NCBI GenBank assembly: GCA_937906385.1
Contig: CALCYQ010000003.1
Location: 152,270-216,269 of the forward strand
Source of the DNA: an uncultured Candidatus Saccharibacteria bacterium
GTDB taxonomy: Bacteria > Patescibacteriota > Saccharimonadia > Saccharimonadales > Saccharimonadaceae
Reading direction: 5' to 3'
Length of the DNA stretch: 64,000 bases
Position numbers and translations under genes: made by a program. Positions 33,946 through 42,483 of this stretch are shown one piece after another. Position 1 is the first letter of the stretch. The number at the start of each line of letters is the position of its first letter. The notes beneath the pieces were generated by a model that saw only the letters and a list, made by a program, of their open reading frames with translations, did not search any database and had not been told where the DNA came from.

Positions 33946-35096
33946 CACATCTTCCTATTAAATATTGCGTTCATCCAGATGGTTGGAAAGCCAATGTATT
34001 TGGTGCGAAAATTTATTCGACCGATAACATTTTCGCCGGACGTAGTGAAATTATCTACGTCATCATTAGCATCACCTTTGGTAACGAACTCATATTTGTC
34101 GCCGTCTCTATTAATTTTGACGACGCGGTGGGTGATAATTATCCCATCCTTTTTAAATGCTATTATATCATTCTCCTTAAGCTTGTCGGCAGACATCTTC
34201 TCTATCATTACGGCGTCGCCGCGGTCAAAAGTGCCGGCCATTGAATCGGAGCCAATAGCGATGAGCCAATATTTGAAAAAGCCAGACACGAAAATGACGA
34301 GAACAAGTAGAAAAACCGTGAGTGGGACCGCAATAATGCCGAAGTTTACTTTGCGCATGCGTTGGCGAGCGCGCGAGTCGAAAGTGTCCATGCGATCAAT
34401 CATGCGATAAATCACAAATGGCATCACAATCGCGGCGACCGCGTAAAGATAATTACCGAGATTTGGAATAATCGGCAAGATGTAGATATAAGTTTTGACG
34501 ATTAATTTATATACGAGGCTTGGCTGCAAACCGATGTTTTTTGTGAGATAGGTACACAGGAGTTCGGTAGCGATGATTGGAAAGACGCTACCGCAAATAA
34601 AAAGAAAGATTTTTTCCGCATCGACGAGCTGAGCGGGATTGAGGGCGAGAAAAATATAGGTAAGGCTGGATAATGTTGTAAAAAGTACAACAGATTGCCA
34701 CTTCCCGTTCGACTTGCGATAAAGCGAATGGCGTAAAAGTTCTACCACTACCGCGAGAAGAATCGCCGGCAGGAGGCCTTCGAGGATTTTATTAAAGTTG
34801 AGCGATGCATAGCTGCGATTAAAACCAAGGAAGATCCCGGCCGTATAAGTGACGATTGCGGTCGCGAGCGTTACCGTGATAATGGTGCGCGTAGCGCCGC
34901 CGCGTAAATAATGACGATCTTTCCGAAACCCTAAAACAAGCACGCTGATGCCAAAAATCAGCGCAAAGCTAATAATCGTGGCATAAGTTTTGAAGAGGTT
35001 CGGAAAATCCGCCAAATAAACGCAAAAAACTAGTATTGCTACTAGCATAAAAAGTTCAAATAAATAGATTTTTCGGTCGTTTATATTGATGCGCAT
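33945..35096 (-). CDS. SipW-type signal peptidase I with polytopic N-terminal domain
   Basis: 383 residues. Residues 1-245 form about eight TMs, unlike the one or two TMs of normal SipW. The C-terminal domain has the S26B catalytic Ser in GSDSMAGTF (about 283) and His in IITHRVV (about 322), with a FVTKGDANDD block near 335. The Ser-His type is the ER/archaeal/SipW branch. In Bacillus SipW processes TasA and TapA. Here its substrates should be the genes on either side. The start at 35096 is preferred over 35144, which lies in the intergenic hairpin. Confidence 0.85.
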   Translation of the reverse strand: MRININDRKIYLFELFMLVAILVFCVYLADFPNLFKTYATIISFALIFGISVLVLGFRKDRHYLRGGATRTIITVTLATAIVTYTAGIFLGFNRSYASLNFNKILEGLLPAILLAVVVELLRHSLYRKSNGKWQSVVLFTTLSSLTYIFLALNPAQLVDAEKIFLFICGSVFPIIATELLCTYLTKNIGLQPSLVYKLIVKTYIYILPIIPNLGNYLYAVAAIVMPFVIYRMIDRMDTFDSRARQRMRKVNFGIIAVPLTVFLLVLVIFVSGFFKYWLIAIGSDSMAGTFDRGDAVMIEKMSADKLKENDIIAFKKDGIIITHRVVKINRDGDKYEFVTKGDANDDVDNFTTSGENVIGRINFRTKYIGFPTIWMNAIFNRKM

Positions 35097-35106
35097 TTTC
35101 TTGACA

Positions 35107-35133
35107 CTTTGCCCCGCTCGAGGCGAGGCAAAG
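35107..35133 (-). terminator. Intra-operon hairpin
   Basis: CTTTGCC / GGCAAAG arms around TCGAG lie between the TasA-like and SipW genes, with no T run after it on the minus strand. It may attenuate readthrough or stabilise the upstream mRNA 3' end, giving more of the structural protein than of the peptidase. Confidence 0.45.
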
Positions 35134-35152
35134 CGAAAAATCAAAGTTGATA

Positions 35153-35713
35153 TTATTCAGCTTGACTATAGTCGAAGGCTGCAGCAAGATTGACCGTCAC
35201 GGCTTCAGATGGAAGATCATCTGAATTGGCTGGCTGAACGTAAGTAACCTTTACGGTGACATTCTTGCGGTTTGCACCAGTAGTGGTTGGCAAGGCAATG
35301 CTAAGAGAATCGGCTGAAGCGGTGTAAGTTTGATCGTCGTACTTAACGGTGTAAGTTAAGTATTTTTTCTGCGCTTCAGTGAGGGCGGTCATAGTAATTT
35401 TGTCGAGCACTGCGCCAAAGGTGCCGTCGTTGACTACGTCAATTGAGAAGAGATAGTAGTCGCCCGGTTTCTCGAGGTCGACGGTATATTCGACAGCTGT
35501 ATCGCTGACGGAGATATCGGCCTCATTGACAGAGCCGTCACCGAGCTGGTAAGTATCAGTATCGAAATGGACGCTCCATTTGTTTGCAGAGACATTGGCG
35601 GTACCATTGATATTTAATACTGACGAATAGGCAGCGAAACCTACCGACATAAAGAGCACCGCAAAGGCGAGAACACCGATAACGGCGAGTTGGAAGTTCT
35701 TCTGTTTTTGCAT
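35153..35713 (-). CDS. TasA/CalY-like SipW-dependent fibre subunit candidate
   Basis: 186 residues. Signal peptide (about 8-28) ending MSVGFAAYSSVLNINGTA, then a beta-sandwich-like mature part (VHFDTDTYQL, VEYTVDLEKPGDYYLFSIDVVNDGTFGA). The AAY cleavage region and following strand resemble the Hint protein downstream, so both are probably cut by the same SipW peptidase. TasA-type proteins assemble by donor-strand exchange into fibres; fibre formation here is inferred. The first gene of the operon, with an AAGGAA site. Confidence 0.72.
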   Translation of the reverse strand: MQKQKNFQLAVIGVLAFAVLFMSVGFAAYSSVLNINGTANVSANKWSVHFDTDTYQLGDGSVNEADISVSDTAVEYTVDLEKPGDYYLFSIDVVNDGTFGAVLDKITMTALTEAQKKYLTYTVKYDDQTYTASADSLSIALPTTTGANRKNVTVKVTYVQPANSDDLPSEAVTVNLAAAFDYSQAE

Positions 35714-35794
35714 GTTTATTTCCTTGTTATTACTTTGCTTTTACTTTAGCATAATCATTCGCTTTTCGCAAGATGCTAGTGCTATAATTGTAGT

Positions 35795-36172
35795 ATGTTA
35801 GTCGTTAGCTTTTTGCAGTGGTGGTATAGCCGCGGTTGGCTGACTTTTGGATATGGGTTTCTAGAGAAGCTCAAAGGGTCGGCAGATTTCTTTTCATTAG
35901 GGTTATTACTTAGGACTTTGTTTGCGCCGTTTCGACAGATATCGGCCTATACGGACGACTTTGCGCCACTTCAACAGCGCTTTATGGCTTTTATTGATAA
36001 GCTCGTGTCGCGTGCGGTTGGTTTCGTGGTGCGTCTGCTAATCATTGTGTTTGGTTTGATTTTTCTCTTCTTCGAGGCAGCGATTGGCAGTATTCTCGTA
36101 CTAGCATGGCCGCTGATGCCGCTCGCGCCGTTTGCGGCAATCGTACTGTGCGTGATGGGGGTGACACTATGA
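35795..36172 (+). CDS. Small membrane protein paired with the Clp-type ATPase
   Basis: Not recognised. 125 residues: an amphipathic N-terminal third (WWYSRGWLTFGYGFLEKLKG), then two to three hydrophobic segments (about 72-120). TATAAT (35783-35788) lies 6 nt before the ATG, so it is leaderless. Its stop overlaps the ATG of the AAA+ gene (ATGA), which makes a membrane complex with that ATPase plausible. Confidence 0.68.
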   Translation: MLVVSFLQWWYSRGWLTFGYGFLEKLKGSADFFSLGLLLRTLFAPFRQISAYTDDFAPLQQRFMAFIDKLVSRAVGFVVRLLIIVFGLIFLFFEAAIGSILVLAWPLMPLAPFAAIVLCVMGVTL

Positions 36173-38568
36173 GTGTATATAATTACGATTCGCGTCGCGC
36201 CAAAGAAGCGCGTTTTGGCAAAATGTTTGATAGTAAGCCGCTACGTATTTTGCTTTGGATTATTCTAGCGGTGAGTTTTGGACTCGGCATCTATATGCTA
36301 GTTTTTACGAAAGATGCGCTAGGTTGGCTAGCGGTCGGCTTTGCGGTGATACTTTGGATGTTTATCTTCTGGAATAAATACGAACTAATGCACGTGCCTA
36401 ATGGACCGAGCGACAGTATTGACGATAATCTTTCGCGCGATTTATTGCGTCTAATGCCCAAAAAGCCGGATCCGCTCACACTTAGCGAAATTGTCGGCAA
36501 AACCCAAAGTGGCGGATTCTTGGCGCTACGCTACGGCGTGACGCCAATGCTACTCAGCATCGTAGCGGCGACACTAAAGGAAGACGACGCAGAGCGCATT
36601 TTTGTGAAAGCCCAAGACATCCAGAAAAAGACCGATTCAGAGCAACTAGCAGGTGCGGTTTTGGGCGTAGCGATGATTGAATGTATGGCGGACCATGAAG
36701 ATATGTTGCACCGCATGAAACTCGAAGTGTCGGATTTATATAATGGCATCATTTGGTACAACTATTTACATGGTCAAGTAAAAAGCATGCACAAGCCACG
36801 CCATACGGGCGGACTTGGGCGCGATTTAATGTTTGGCTATACGCCACTTTTGCAACAATTCGCTGTGAATATTTCGCGCTACCGCGAAGGCATCGTGAAA
36901 GAGCAAGTGCATCTCGAACAACAGCAAGAAGCGGTCGATCGGATGATTGATGTCTTTTCGAAAGGCGGCCGGCAAAATATTGCTATTATCGGGCCAGAAG
37001 GCTCTGGGCGCTCCACGCTCGTGACGACCTTTGCGGATCGGATTTTGGACGCAGACAGCAAAATTTCTTCGAAACTCAAATTCCGCCAGATTTTTAAGCT
37101 CGATGCAGCGGCGCTAATTGGCGTAGCGAGTGGACGTGGCGAGCTGGAAAGCCTCGTGACGCGCATTTTAAACGAGGCCTACCTTGCGAAAAATATTATC
37201 TTGTGGCTTGATAACGCACAGCTCTTCTTTGAAGAAGGTGTGGGTTCGGTAAACCTCGCAAATATCCTATTGCCGGTGATTCAAGGTGGTAGCGTGCGAA
37301 TTATCTTTACGATGAATGAGCAGCGTTATTTGGAAATTTCAGCGCATAATAGTCAGCTCGCGAATGCTTTGAACAAAATCATGGTCGAACAAGCAACCGA
37401 AGAAGAAACCATGCGGATTATGCAAGATCATGTGCCGCAACTCGAATACCAGCACAACGTGCGCTACACTTATTGGGCTTTGCGCGAGGCTTATCGCTTA
37501 AGTGAACGCTATGTACACGACCTCGTGATGCCAGGACGCGCGATTAACTTACTCGAAGCGGCAGCCGGACACGCTGAAGACGGACTCGTGACTGACGAAT
37601 CAGTGCAAATGGCGGTCGAAAAAGTCTATGGTGTAAAGATGCAAGCTTCACAAAACGAAGAAGAGAAACAACGTCTATTAAATCTCGAAGACTTAATCCA
37701 TGAGCGCATGGTGGACCAAGAAAATGCCGTGAAAGCCGTCAGTGATGCTCTGCGTCGCGCGGCCGCAGGCGTACGCAACGAAAATCGGCCGATTGGCACT
37801 TTCCTCTTCCTTGGCCCGACTGGCGTAGGCAAAACCGAACTTGCAAAAGCAATTAGCGATGTTTATTTCAAGGGCGAGGGTGAGATTGTGCGCCTCGACA
37901 TGAACGAATATGTGACTGCTGACGATGTGAGTCGTTTGATTGCGGACGGCTCGGAAGATGAGCTCAGCCTCACGGCGCAAGTAATGAAGCATCCATTCTC
38001 GGTAGTATTGCTCGATGAGATTGAAAAAGCGCATCCGCAAGTGCTCACTACCCTTTTACAAATGCTCGACGAAGGGATTTTGCGCGACGTGCGCAACCGC
38101 GAAGTGAGTTTCCGCGATGCAATCGTGATTGCGACGAGTAATGCCGGCGCGCAAGACATTCGGCATTTCGTAGATAGCGGTATGGACCTTGCCGAAATTA
38201 AAGACGAATTGACCGAACGCCTAATTCGTAACGGCGAATTTAAACCGGAATTCATTAACCGCTTCGACGAAGTCTGTATCTTCTCGCAATTGCCGAAAGA
38301 AGCGCTGCGTAAAATTGTTGATTTGATAATTGATGGCGTGAATAAGACGCTCGAGCCAAAGAAAATGCATGTCGAGCTCGACGACGAGGCGAAAGACGTA
38401 CTTGTGGAGCACGGCTACGATCCGAAGCTTGGTGCGCGCCCGATGCGCCGCATCGTACAAAAAACCGTTGAGAATATTATTGCGAAAGCTGTTTTGGGTG
38501 GCGAGCTGGACAATGGTGGTACAATTGCAATTGACGCCAAAATGATTGAAGAATCCTTAGAGAAATAA
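36169..38568 (+). CDS. Membrane-anchored double-AAA+ Clp-type ATPase
   Basis: 799 residues. Two TMs (about 27-46 and 50-70) tether it to the membrane, a Clp-N-like helical region follows, then AAA module 1 (about 245-480) and AAA module 2 (about 510-790). Module 1 is degenerate: Walker A reads GPEGSGRS (Arg for Lys, about 275-282) and Walker B LWLDNAQ (Asn for Glu, about 345). Module 2 is intact: GPTGVGKT (549-556) and VLLDEIEKAH (about 612). No LGF/IGF-type ClpP loop is seen after TSNAGA, so it probably does not feed ClpP. It likely unfolds or remodels membrane or secreted proteins; this is inference. Confidence 0.85.
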   Translation: MSVYNYDSRRAKEARFGKMFDSKPLRILLWIILAVSFGLGIYMLVFTKDALGWLAVGFAVILWMFIFWNKYELMHVPNGPSDSIDDNLSRDLLRLMPKKPDPLTLSEIVGKTQSGGFLALRYGVTPMLLSIVAATLKEDDAERIFVKAQDIQKKTDSEQLAGAVLGVAMIECMADHEDMLHRMKLEVSDLYNGIIWYNYLHGQVKSMHKPRHTGGLGRDLMFGYTPLLQQFAVNISRYREGIVKEQVHLEQQQEAVDRMIDVFSKGGRQNIAIIGPEGSGRSTLVTTFADRILDADSKISSKLKFRQIFKLDAAALIGVASGRGELESLVTRILNEAYLAKNIILWLDNAQLFFEEGVGSVNLANILLPVIQGGSVRIIFTMNEQRYLEISAHNSQLANALNKIMVEQATEEETMRIMQDHVPQLEYQHNVRYTYWALREAYRLSERYVHDLVMPGRAINLLEAAAGHAEDGLVTDESVQMAVEKVYGVKMQASQNEEEKQRLLNLEDLIHERMVDQENAVKAVSDALRRAAAGVRNENRPIGTFLFLGPTGVGKTELAKAISDVYFKGEGEIVRLDMNEYVTADDVSRLIADGSEDELSLTAQVMKHPFSVVLLDEIEKAHPQVLTTLLQMLDEGILRDVRNREVSFRDAIVIATSNAGAQDIRHFVDSGMDLAEIKDELTERLIRNGEFKPEFINRFDEVCIFSQLPKEALRKIVDLIIDGVNKTLEPKKMHVELDDEAKDVLVEHGYDPKLGARPMRRIVQKTVENIIAKAVLGGELDNGGTIAIDAKMIEESLEK

Positions 38569-38573
38569 TTAGT

Positions 38574-40874
38574 TTAGAAACTTTCTTTGCGGATAGTTTC
38601 GATGATATTTTGCTTCTTGATTTTGCGCACCGAATAGTGCATGATGGCGGCGATTAATGCTGCGACGGCGACGATACTAATCGCAATGGAAGTCCACGGA
38701 ATAATCCAGCCAAGGTCGAGCGCGGCGCCACGGAAGAGGCGCGAAACACCATAAGACATCAAGAGGCCAATCGGCAGGCCGATTAGTAAGGCGCGCGTGG
38801 TATACATAGCGCTTTCGAGCCGAATCATGCGATTGAATTCTTGGTTAGTCATGCCGATAGACTTAAGCACAGCGAATTCTTTAGCGCGCAAAGCGACGTT
38901 CGTAGTAATAGTGTTAAAGATATTCGTGACGCCGATTAATGATACTACAATAATGAAACCATAAATGAGAATCTCGAATAACAAAACCGTATTGCGAATG
39001 GTCGACATGAGACCTTCGATATCTTCGACATACGATACTGACTCTGCATGATTGGCGAGGTATTCTTCGCTGCTCGTGTAGTCGGTAATGGCTTTGCCGA
39101 CGCCACTATCGGCAATATAGAGCTCGCCAAGATAGAAATATTCTTTGATATATTCGACGGCCGGATGATCTTCTGGAATAAACAAGATGCCGGTCGGCGA
39201 CCAAGTGCTCGACGAGAAGCCAAGTGGCGAGATATTGTCAGCAACAGCTGCGACCTGAATCCGAACCTCGTCAGAAACTTTCTGAATCGGTACTTCGACT
39301 TCGCACTCCTCTTCTTCATAAAAGTCATCGTCTAGATTCGGATCGCATATTTCGGTGCGCATTTCAGTCTCGCCAGATGGCTTCGAAAAACGTAAACCGA
39401 TAAAATCGCCCGGCTTAACATCCGTGACGCGCACGGAAGTAATATTGCCATTAAAATCAGTCGTGCGATAGCTATCAAGTAAAATGGACATGTTGGAATA
39501 GTTGCCAAATAGGAGACCGGCGCGCTTCGCAAAACGCTCAAACTCGTCGCGCGAAGTAATCATGACCATTGGGCGCGACATTTTACTGCCCTCTTCGATA
39601 TAAACGCCAGCTTCATAATAATACGCGTAGGTTTTAACATCAAAGCGTTTAATAATATCGCGATAAACTTCTTCGTCTTGCGCCATTACCATCACATTGG
39701 CACCATTATCTTCCACGAACAAGTTGATGATTTTGTGACCGTAGGCCATGAATGACGACACGCCGATAAAGACCGAGACGCTAAGAACAATCGAAACGAC
39801 CGTGGTGCGATATTTGCGGCGACTGCGTTTGAGATTCTTCGCCGCGATAACGCCGCCAATTCCCCAGATTTTTTGCGTGAGTTTCGATGTGCGAACTTTG
39901 CGGGCTTTAACTTTGATGTCTTGGACGTTGCGCAAAGCGGCGATTGGACTAACGCGGCTGGCGACAATCGCTGGCGAAGCGGCAGATAGGAAAATAATAA
40001 ATAAACCGACGCCGATAATCGCGACGTAAGCTACGAGTGGAATATAGAAAGTCATGGTAAGTTCAAGGCCTTCGCCGACGAGGCCATTGATTGTAAGAAT
40101 GACTGCGAAAGTAGCCGCGGCGCCGAGCAAAATGCCGAGCGGAATCGCAACGAGACCGACTAGAAGTGCCTCTTGGTAAACCATGCGGCGAATTTGACGC
40201 GGGCGAGCGCCGATGCTCGCGAGCATACCAAACTGGCGCACACGTTCGGTGATGGAAATGTTAAATGAGTTGCGAATCACAAAAGCAGCGACGATAGCCA
40301 TAATGCCAATCACAAGCGTGGAAAGTGACCAAACTACGATGCGTGCGGTTTCCGGAATAGCGCCGTCGAGGTCGGAGACGACGGAATTATAACGCACAGT
40401 AATATCGTAATAGTCCGCGTCCTCAAAGGCGCGCTCGGTGCGCTCCCAGGCTTTGTTGTAATTATGCGGATCTTTGTATTTTAGGAAGACGTTATAAAAA
40501 TGCTCGTCATCGCGGATGATTTTACTAGAGTCGGTAAACGACTCGTAATCGCTAGTGAGATATGGACCATAGACATAACAATCGTTATAATCGTCGCGCT
40601 CTGCACATTCGACTTGATAGGCATAATATTGCAAATTGTAGAATTTGGAGTCTTCAAGAATAGCAACTTTATCGCCAGGCACATCGCGATACATGATATG
40701 AAAATCGCCATAAGCCCCGATAGCAAACATGCGCTCGGTATGTAAAAAGCTGGTCACAATGCCAATGACGGAAAGAATCAGTGCTACCGAAAGCGCCACG
40801 CCAATAATAGTCATGGCGGTGCGGGCGCGATTTTGGCGCAAGTTTTGTAAATTAAGATTCGTGAGAATCTTCAT
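38574..40874 (-). CDS. FtsX/MacB-like ABC transporter permease (second system)
   Basis: 766 residues with the double FtsX plan: TM1 near 19-42, outer domain 45-205, TM group about 210-330, a TM near 370-395, outer domain about 400-640 rich in Asp/Glu, and final TMs about 650-755. The start at 40874 (MKILTNLNLQNLRQNRARTA) has a GAGGAAG site and overlaps the ATPase gene by 23 nt. The longer frame from 41033 is an out-of-frame extension. Substrate unknown; peptide or lipid export is typical. Confidence 0.86.
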   Translation of the reverse strand: MKILTNLNLQNLRQNRARTAMTIIGVALSVALILSVIGIVTSFLHTERMFAIGAYGDFHIMYRDVPGDKVAILEDSKFYNLQYYAYQVECAERDDYNDCYVYGPYLTSDYESFTDSSKIIRDDEHFYNVFLKYKDPHNYNKAWERTERAFEDADYYDITVRYNSVVSDLDGAIPETARIVVWSLSTLVIGIMAIVAAFVIRNSFNISITERVRQFGMLASIGARPRQIRRMVYQEALLVGLVAIPLGILLGAAATFAVILTINGLVGEGLELTMTFYIPLVAYVAIIGVGLFIIFLSAASPAIVASRVSPIAALRNVQDIKVKARKVRTSKLTQKIWGIGGVIAAKNLKRSRRKYRTTVVSIVLSVSVFIGVSSFMAYGHKIINLFVEDNGANVMVMAQDEEVYRDIIKRFDVKTYAYYYEAGVYIEEGSKMSRPMVMITSRDEFERFAKRAGLLFGNYSNMSILLDSYRTTDFNGNITSVRVTDVKPGDFIGLRFSKPSGETEMRTEICDPNLDDDFYEEEECEVEVPIQKVSDEVRIQVAAVADNISPLGFSSSTWSPTGILFIPEDHPAVEYIKEYFYLGELYIADSGVGKAITDYTSSEEYLANHAESVSYVEDIEGLMSTIRNTVLLFEILIYGFIIVVSLIGVTNIFNTITTNVALRAKEFAVLKSIGMTNQEFNRMIRLESAMYTTRALLIGLPIGLLMSYGVSRLFRGAALDLGWIIPWTSIAISIVAVAALIAAIMHYSVRKIKKQNIIETIRKESF

Positions 40875-41631
40875 GTTCTTCCTCGGCTTCGATGCGCTCG
40901 ATTTCGGCTTCAACTTCTGGCGTAATTTCGTCGGTTTGCTTTGGCGCGTCGCGATATTTCTTTTGATCGTCGACAATTTTACCATCCTCGAAAGTGATGA
41001 TACGGTCGGCTTTTTCGGCGATACGCTCGTCATGTGTTACCAGAATAATAGTCTGGTGATATTTATGATTAGCTTCTTTGAGCAAACGCACGATTTCGTC
41101 GCCAGATTTTTTGTCGAGGTTGCCAGTCGGCTCGTCGGCGAGGACGATTTTGGGTCGATTAAATAGCGCGCGACCAATTGCGACGCGTTGCTGTTGGCCA
41201 CCAGAAAGCTGGTTCGGTAAATATTTGATGCGGTCAGTCAGGCCGAGGTCTTCAATGAGCTCGGCAAGATATTCTTCGTCTGGTTTTTTCTTGGCCAAGT
41301 CGACTGGAAGTGTGATATTTTCGGCTACCGTGAGTACTGGAATGAGATTGTAGAACTGGTAAATGATGCCGACTTTTTCGCGGCGATAGATAGCGAGCTT
41401 GTCGGCCTTGTATTTGGCGATATTTTCACCGTCGACGATAATTTCGCCGCTAGTGGCGCGATCGACGCCGCCAATCATGTGCAGTAAGGTTGATTTTCCG
41501 GAACCCGAAGCGCCGATAATGGCGACAAATTCACCTTCTTCGACTTCGAAGCTCACGTCGTCCACGGCTTTGACGAGGCTGTCACCTTTGCCGTAGGTCT
41601 TAACTAAATTTTTGACTTCCAGAATACTCAT
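40852..41631 (-). CDS. ABC transporter ATP-binding protein (second system)
   Basis: 259 residues, LolD/MacB type. Walker A GASGSGKST (about 40-48), YQFYN Q-loop, signature LSGGQQQRVA, Walker B VLADEPTGNLD and H-loop VTHDER are intact. An unusual acidic tail of about 40 residues (EAEIERIEAEEEHEDSHES) follows the ATPase domain. TATAAT (41641-41646, minus) is 9 nt before the ATG. It forms an exporter with the overlapping permease. Confidence 0.9.
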   Translation of the reverse strand: MSILEVKNLVKTYGKGDSLVKAVDDVSFEVEEGEFVAIIGASGSGKSTLLHMIGGVDRATSGEIIVDGENIAKYKADKLAIYRREKVGIIYQFYNLIPVLTVAENITLPVDLAKKKPDEEYLAELIEDLGLTDRIKYLPNQLSGGQQQRVAIGRALFNRPKIVLADEPTGNLDKKSGDEIVRLLKEANHKYHQTIILVTHDERIAEKADRIITFEDGKIVDDQKKYRDAPKQTDEITPEVEAEIERIEAEEEHEDSHES

Positions 41632-41680
41632 TATGCTTATATTATACCCTATCGGGCTATAAAAAACGGGCTAACGCCTT

Positions 41681-41813
41681 TTTTGTGGTACACCCGATAG
41701 GATATAAACAATGCGCCGTCGCTTCGCCGGTCATTGGACGAACCTGGGCTCTCTCCTATTGGGCCACAAAAAAAGCGGAACTGCGTTCCGTTTTGTGGTA
41801 CACCCGATAGGAT
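41681..41813. repeat. 23-bp direct repeat of a tRNA-Arg 3' end
   Basis: Positions 41681-41703 and 41791-41813 are identical over 23 bp and contain the CCA end and T-arm-side acceptor strand of tRNA-Arg(UCG) (41796 onward). The 110-bp interval holds no gene. The outer copy is also followed by a T/A run like the terminator of the real tRNA. Such partial tRNA copies are typical of attachment sites left by integration or excision. A tandem duplication of the tRNA tail is the alternative. Confidence 0.7.
41767..41790 (-). terminator. Terminator of tRNA-Arg(UCG)
   Basis: CGGAAC / GTTCCG stem followed on the minus strand by a run of seven Ts, just downstream of the tRNA. Confidence 0.8.
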
Positions 41814-41872
41814 TCGAACCTACGACCCCCTGTTCCGAAGACAGGTGCTCTAATCCACTGAGCTACGGGTGC
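41796..41872 (-). tRNA. tRNA-Arg (anticodon UCG)
   Basis: 77-nt cloverleaf with encoded CCA: acceptor GCACCCG / CGGGTGT (one G-U at the end), D arm GCTC/GAGC, anticodon stem CCTGT/ACAGG with loop CTTCGGA, T arm GTAGG/CCTAT. The anticodon TCG reads CGA. Confidence 0.95.
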
Positions 41873-41908
41873 ATAGAGGTATTATATCACGCTTTGCTCT
41901 GCTTAGTC

Positions 41909-41937
41909 TTGACAAAATGCTTATGTGGTGATATAAT
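41909..41937 (+). promoter_or_regulatory. Consensus promoter of the 80-residue gene
   Basis: Perfect TTGACA (41909-41914), 17 bp, perfect TATAAT (41932-41937). The leader of about 85 nt contains an AACCTG...CAGGTT hairpin and a GTTG...CAAC pair, then GGAGGTG 5 nt before the ATG. Confidence 0.9.
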
Positions 41938-42028
41938 GGCAACAACCTGGCGAGGAGGCAGGTTGGATTTTAGTTGCTCCCAACGAAAAGGAAGGAAACC
42001 AACTAGTACATTGATATGGAGGTGTAAT

Positions 42029-42271
42029 ATGTACCAATTTACCAAGCGAGACGAGAACGTCTTGTTCCGTCTAGAACGAACGGATGACATCGCGAAATTG
42101 ACGATGTTGAAGCCGGCCACGATTGAGGTGCTTCGCACCGAAGGCGAGATGGGCACCGTCGAAGATTTGCCCAAGTTGGACATGATTTGGCTGGATGACA
42201 CCGACGCCATCCCTGAGGCTGAGAAAGCAAAAATTGAGGCGATCTGCCGCTTTCTTCTTCATGGCGCCTAA
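42029..42271 (+). CDS. Hypothetical 80-residue acidic protein between two tRNA-Arg genes
   Basis: Not recognised. A small soluble acidic protein (MYQFTKRDENVLFRLERTDD start, IWLDDTDAIPEAEKAKIEAI near the end). No membrane segment. It has a perfect consensus promoter, a structured leader and a near-perfect ribosome site (GGAGGTG at 42018-42024), and its own terminator. A longer frame from 41711 is ruled out, because it runs antisense through the tRNA. Strong signals for a tiny product suggest high expression: an accessory factor, regulator or inhibitor. Confidence 0.72.
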   Translation: MYQFTKRDENVLFRLERTDDIAKLTMLKPATIEVLRTEGEMGTVEDLPKLDMIWLDDTDAIPEAEKAKIEAICRFLLHGA

Positions 42272-42312
42272 ACCGTTCTCAGCAATTTGACTCCTCTGTG
42301 ATTACCCTAGGC

Positions 42313-42341
42313 GCCCCGCAATGATGCGGGGCTATTTTTTT
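42313..42341 (+). terminator. Terminator of the 80-residue gene
   Basis: Perfect GCCCCGCA / TGCGGGGC stem with a 4-nt loop, then a T run. Confidence 0.9.
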
Positions 42342-42352
42342 AGCACAAAAAA

Positions 42353-42429
42353 TGGTACACCCGGCACGATTCGAACGTGTGACCTTCAGTTCCGGAAACT
42401 GACGCTCTATCCAACTGAGCTACGGGTGC
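42353..42429 (-). tRNA. tRNA-Arg (anticodon CCG)
   Basis: 77-nt cloverleaf with CCA: acceptor GCACCCG / CGGGTGT, anticodon stem TCAGT/ACTGA with loop TTCCGGA, T arm CACAC-like stem closing TTCGAAT. The anticodon CCG reads CGG. It is a diverged sister of tRNA-Arg(UCG), sharing the whole acceptor and D arm. Confidence 0.95.
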
Positions 42430-42449
42430 ACTAGAGATATTTTAGCATG

Positions 42450-42477
42450 AAAAAGGCGCCTCTGTTTGGGAGGCGCC
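42450..42477 (-). terminator. Terminator of the 342-residue gene
   Basis: GGCGCCTC / GAGGCGCC stem with a CCAAACA loop and TTTTT on the minus strand. Confidence 0.88.
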
Positions 42478-42483
42478 GATTTA

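Noticed and set aside
41711..42028. Long ORF leading into the 80-residue gene
   Set aside because: It is antisense through tRNA-Arg(UCG) and contains the same GFEPTTP artefact. The true start has its own consensus promoter and ribosome site.
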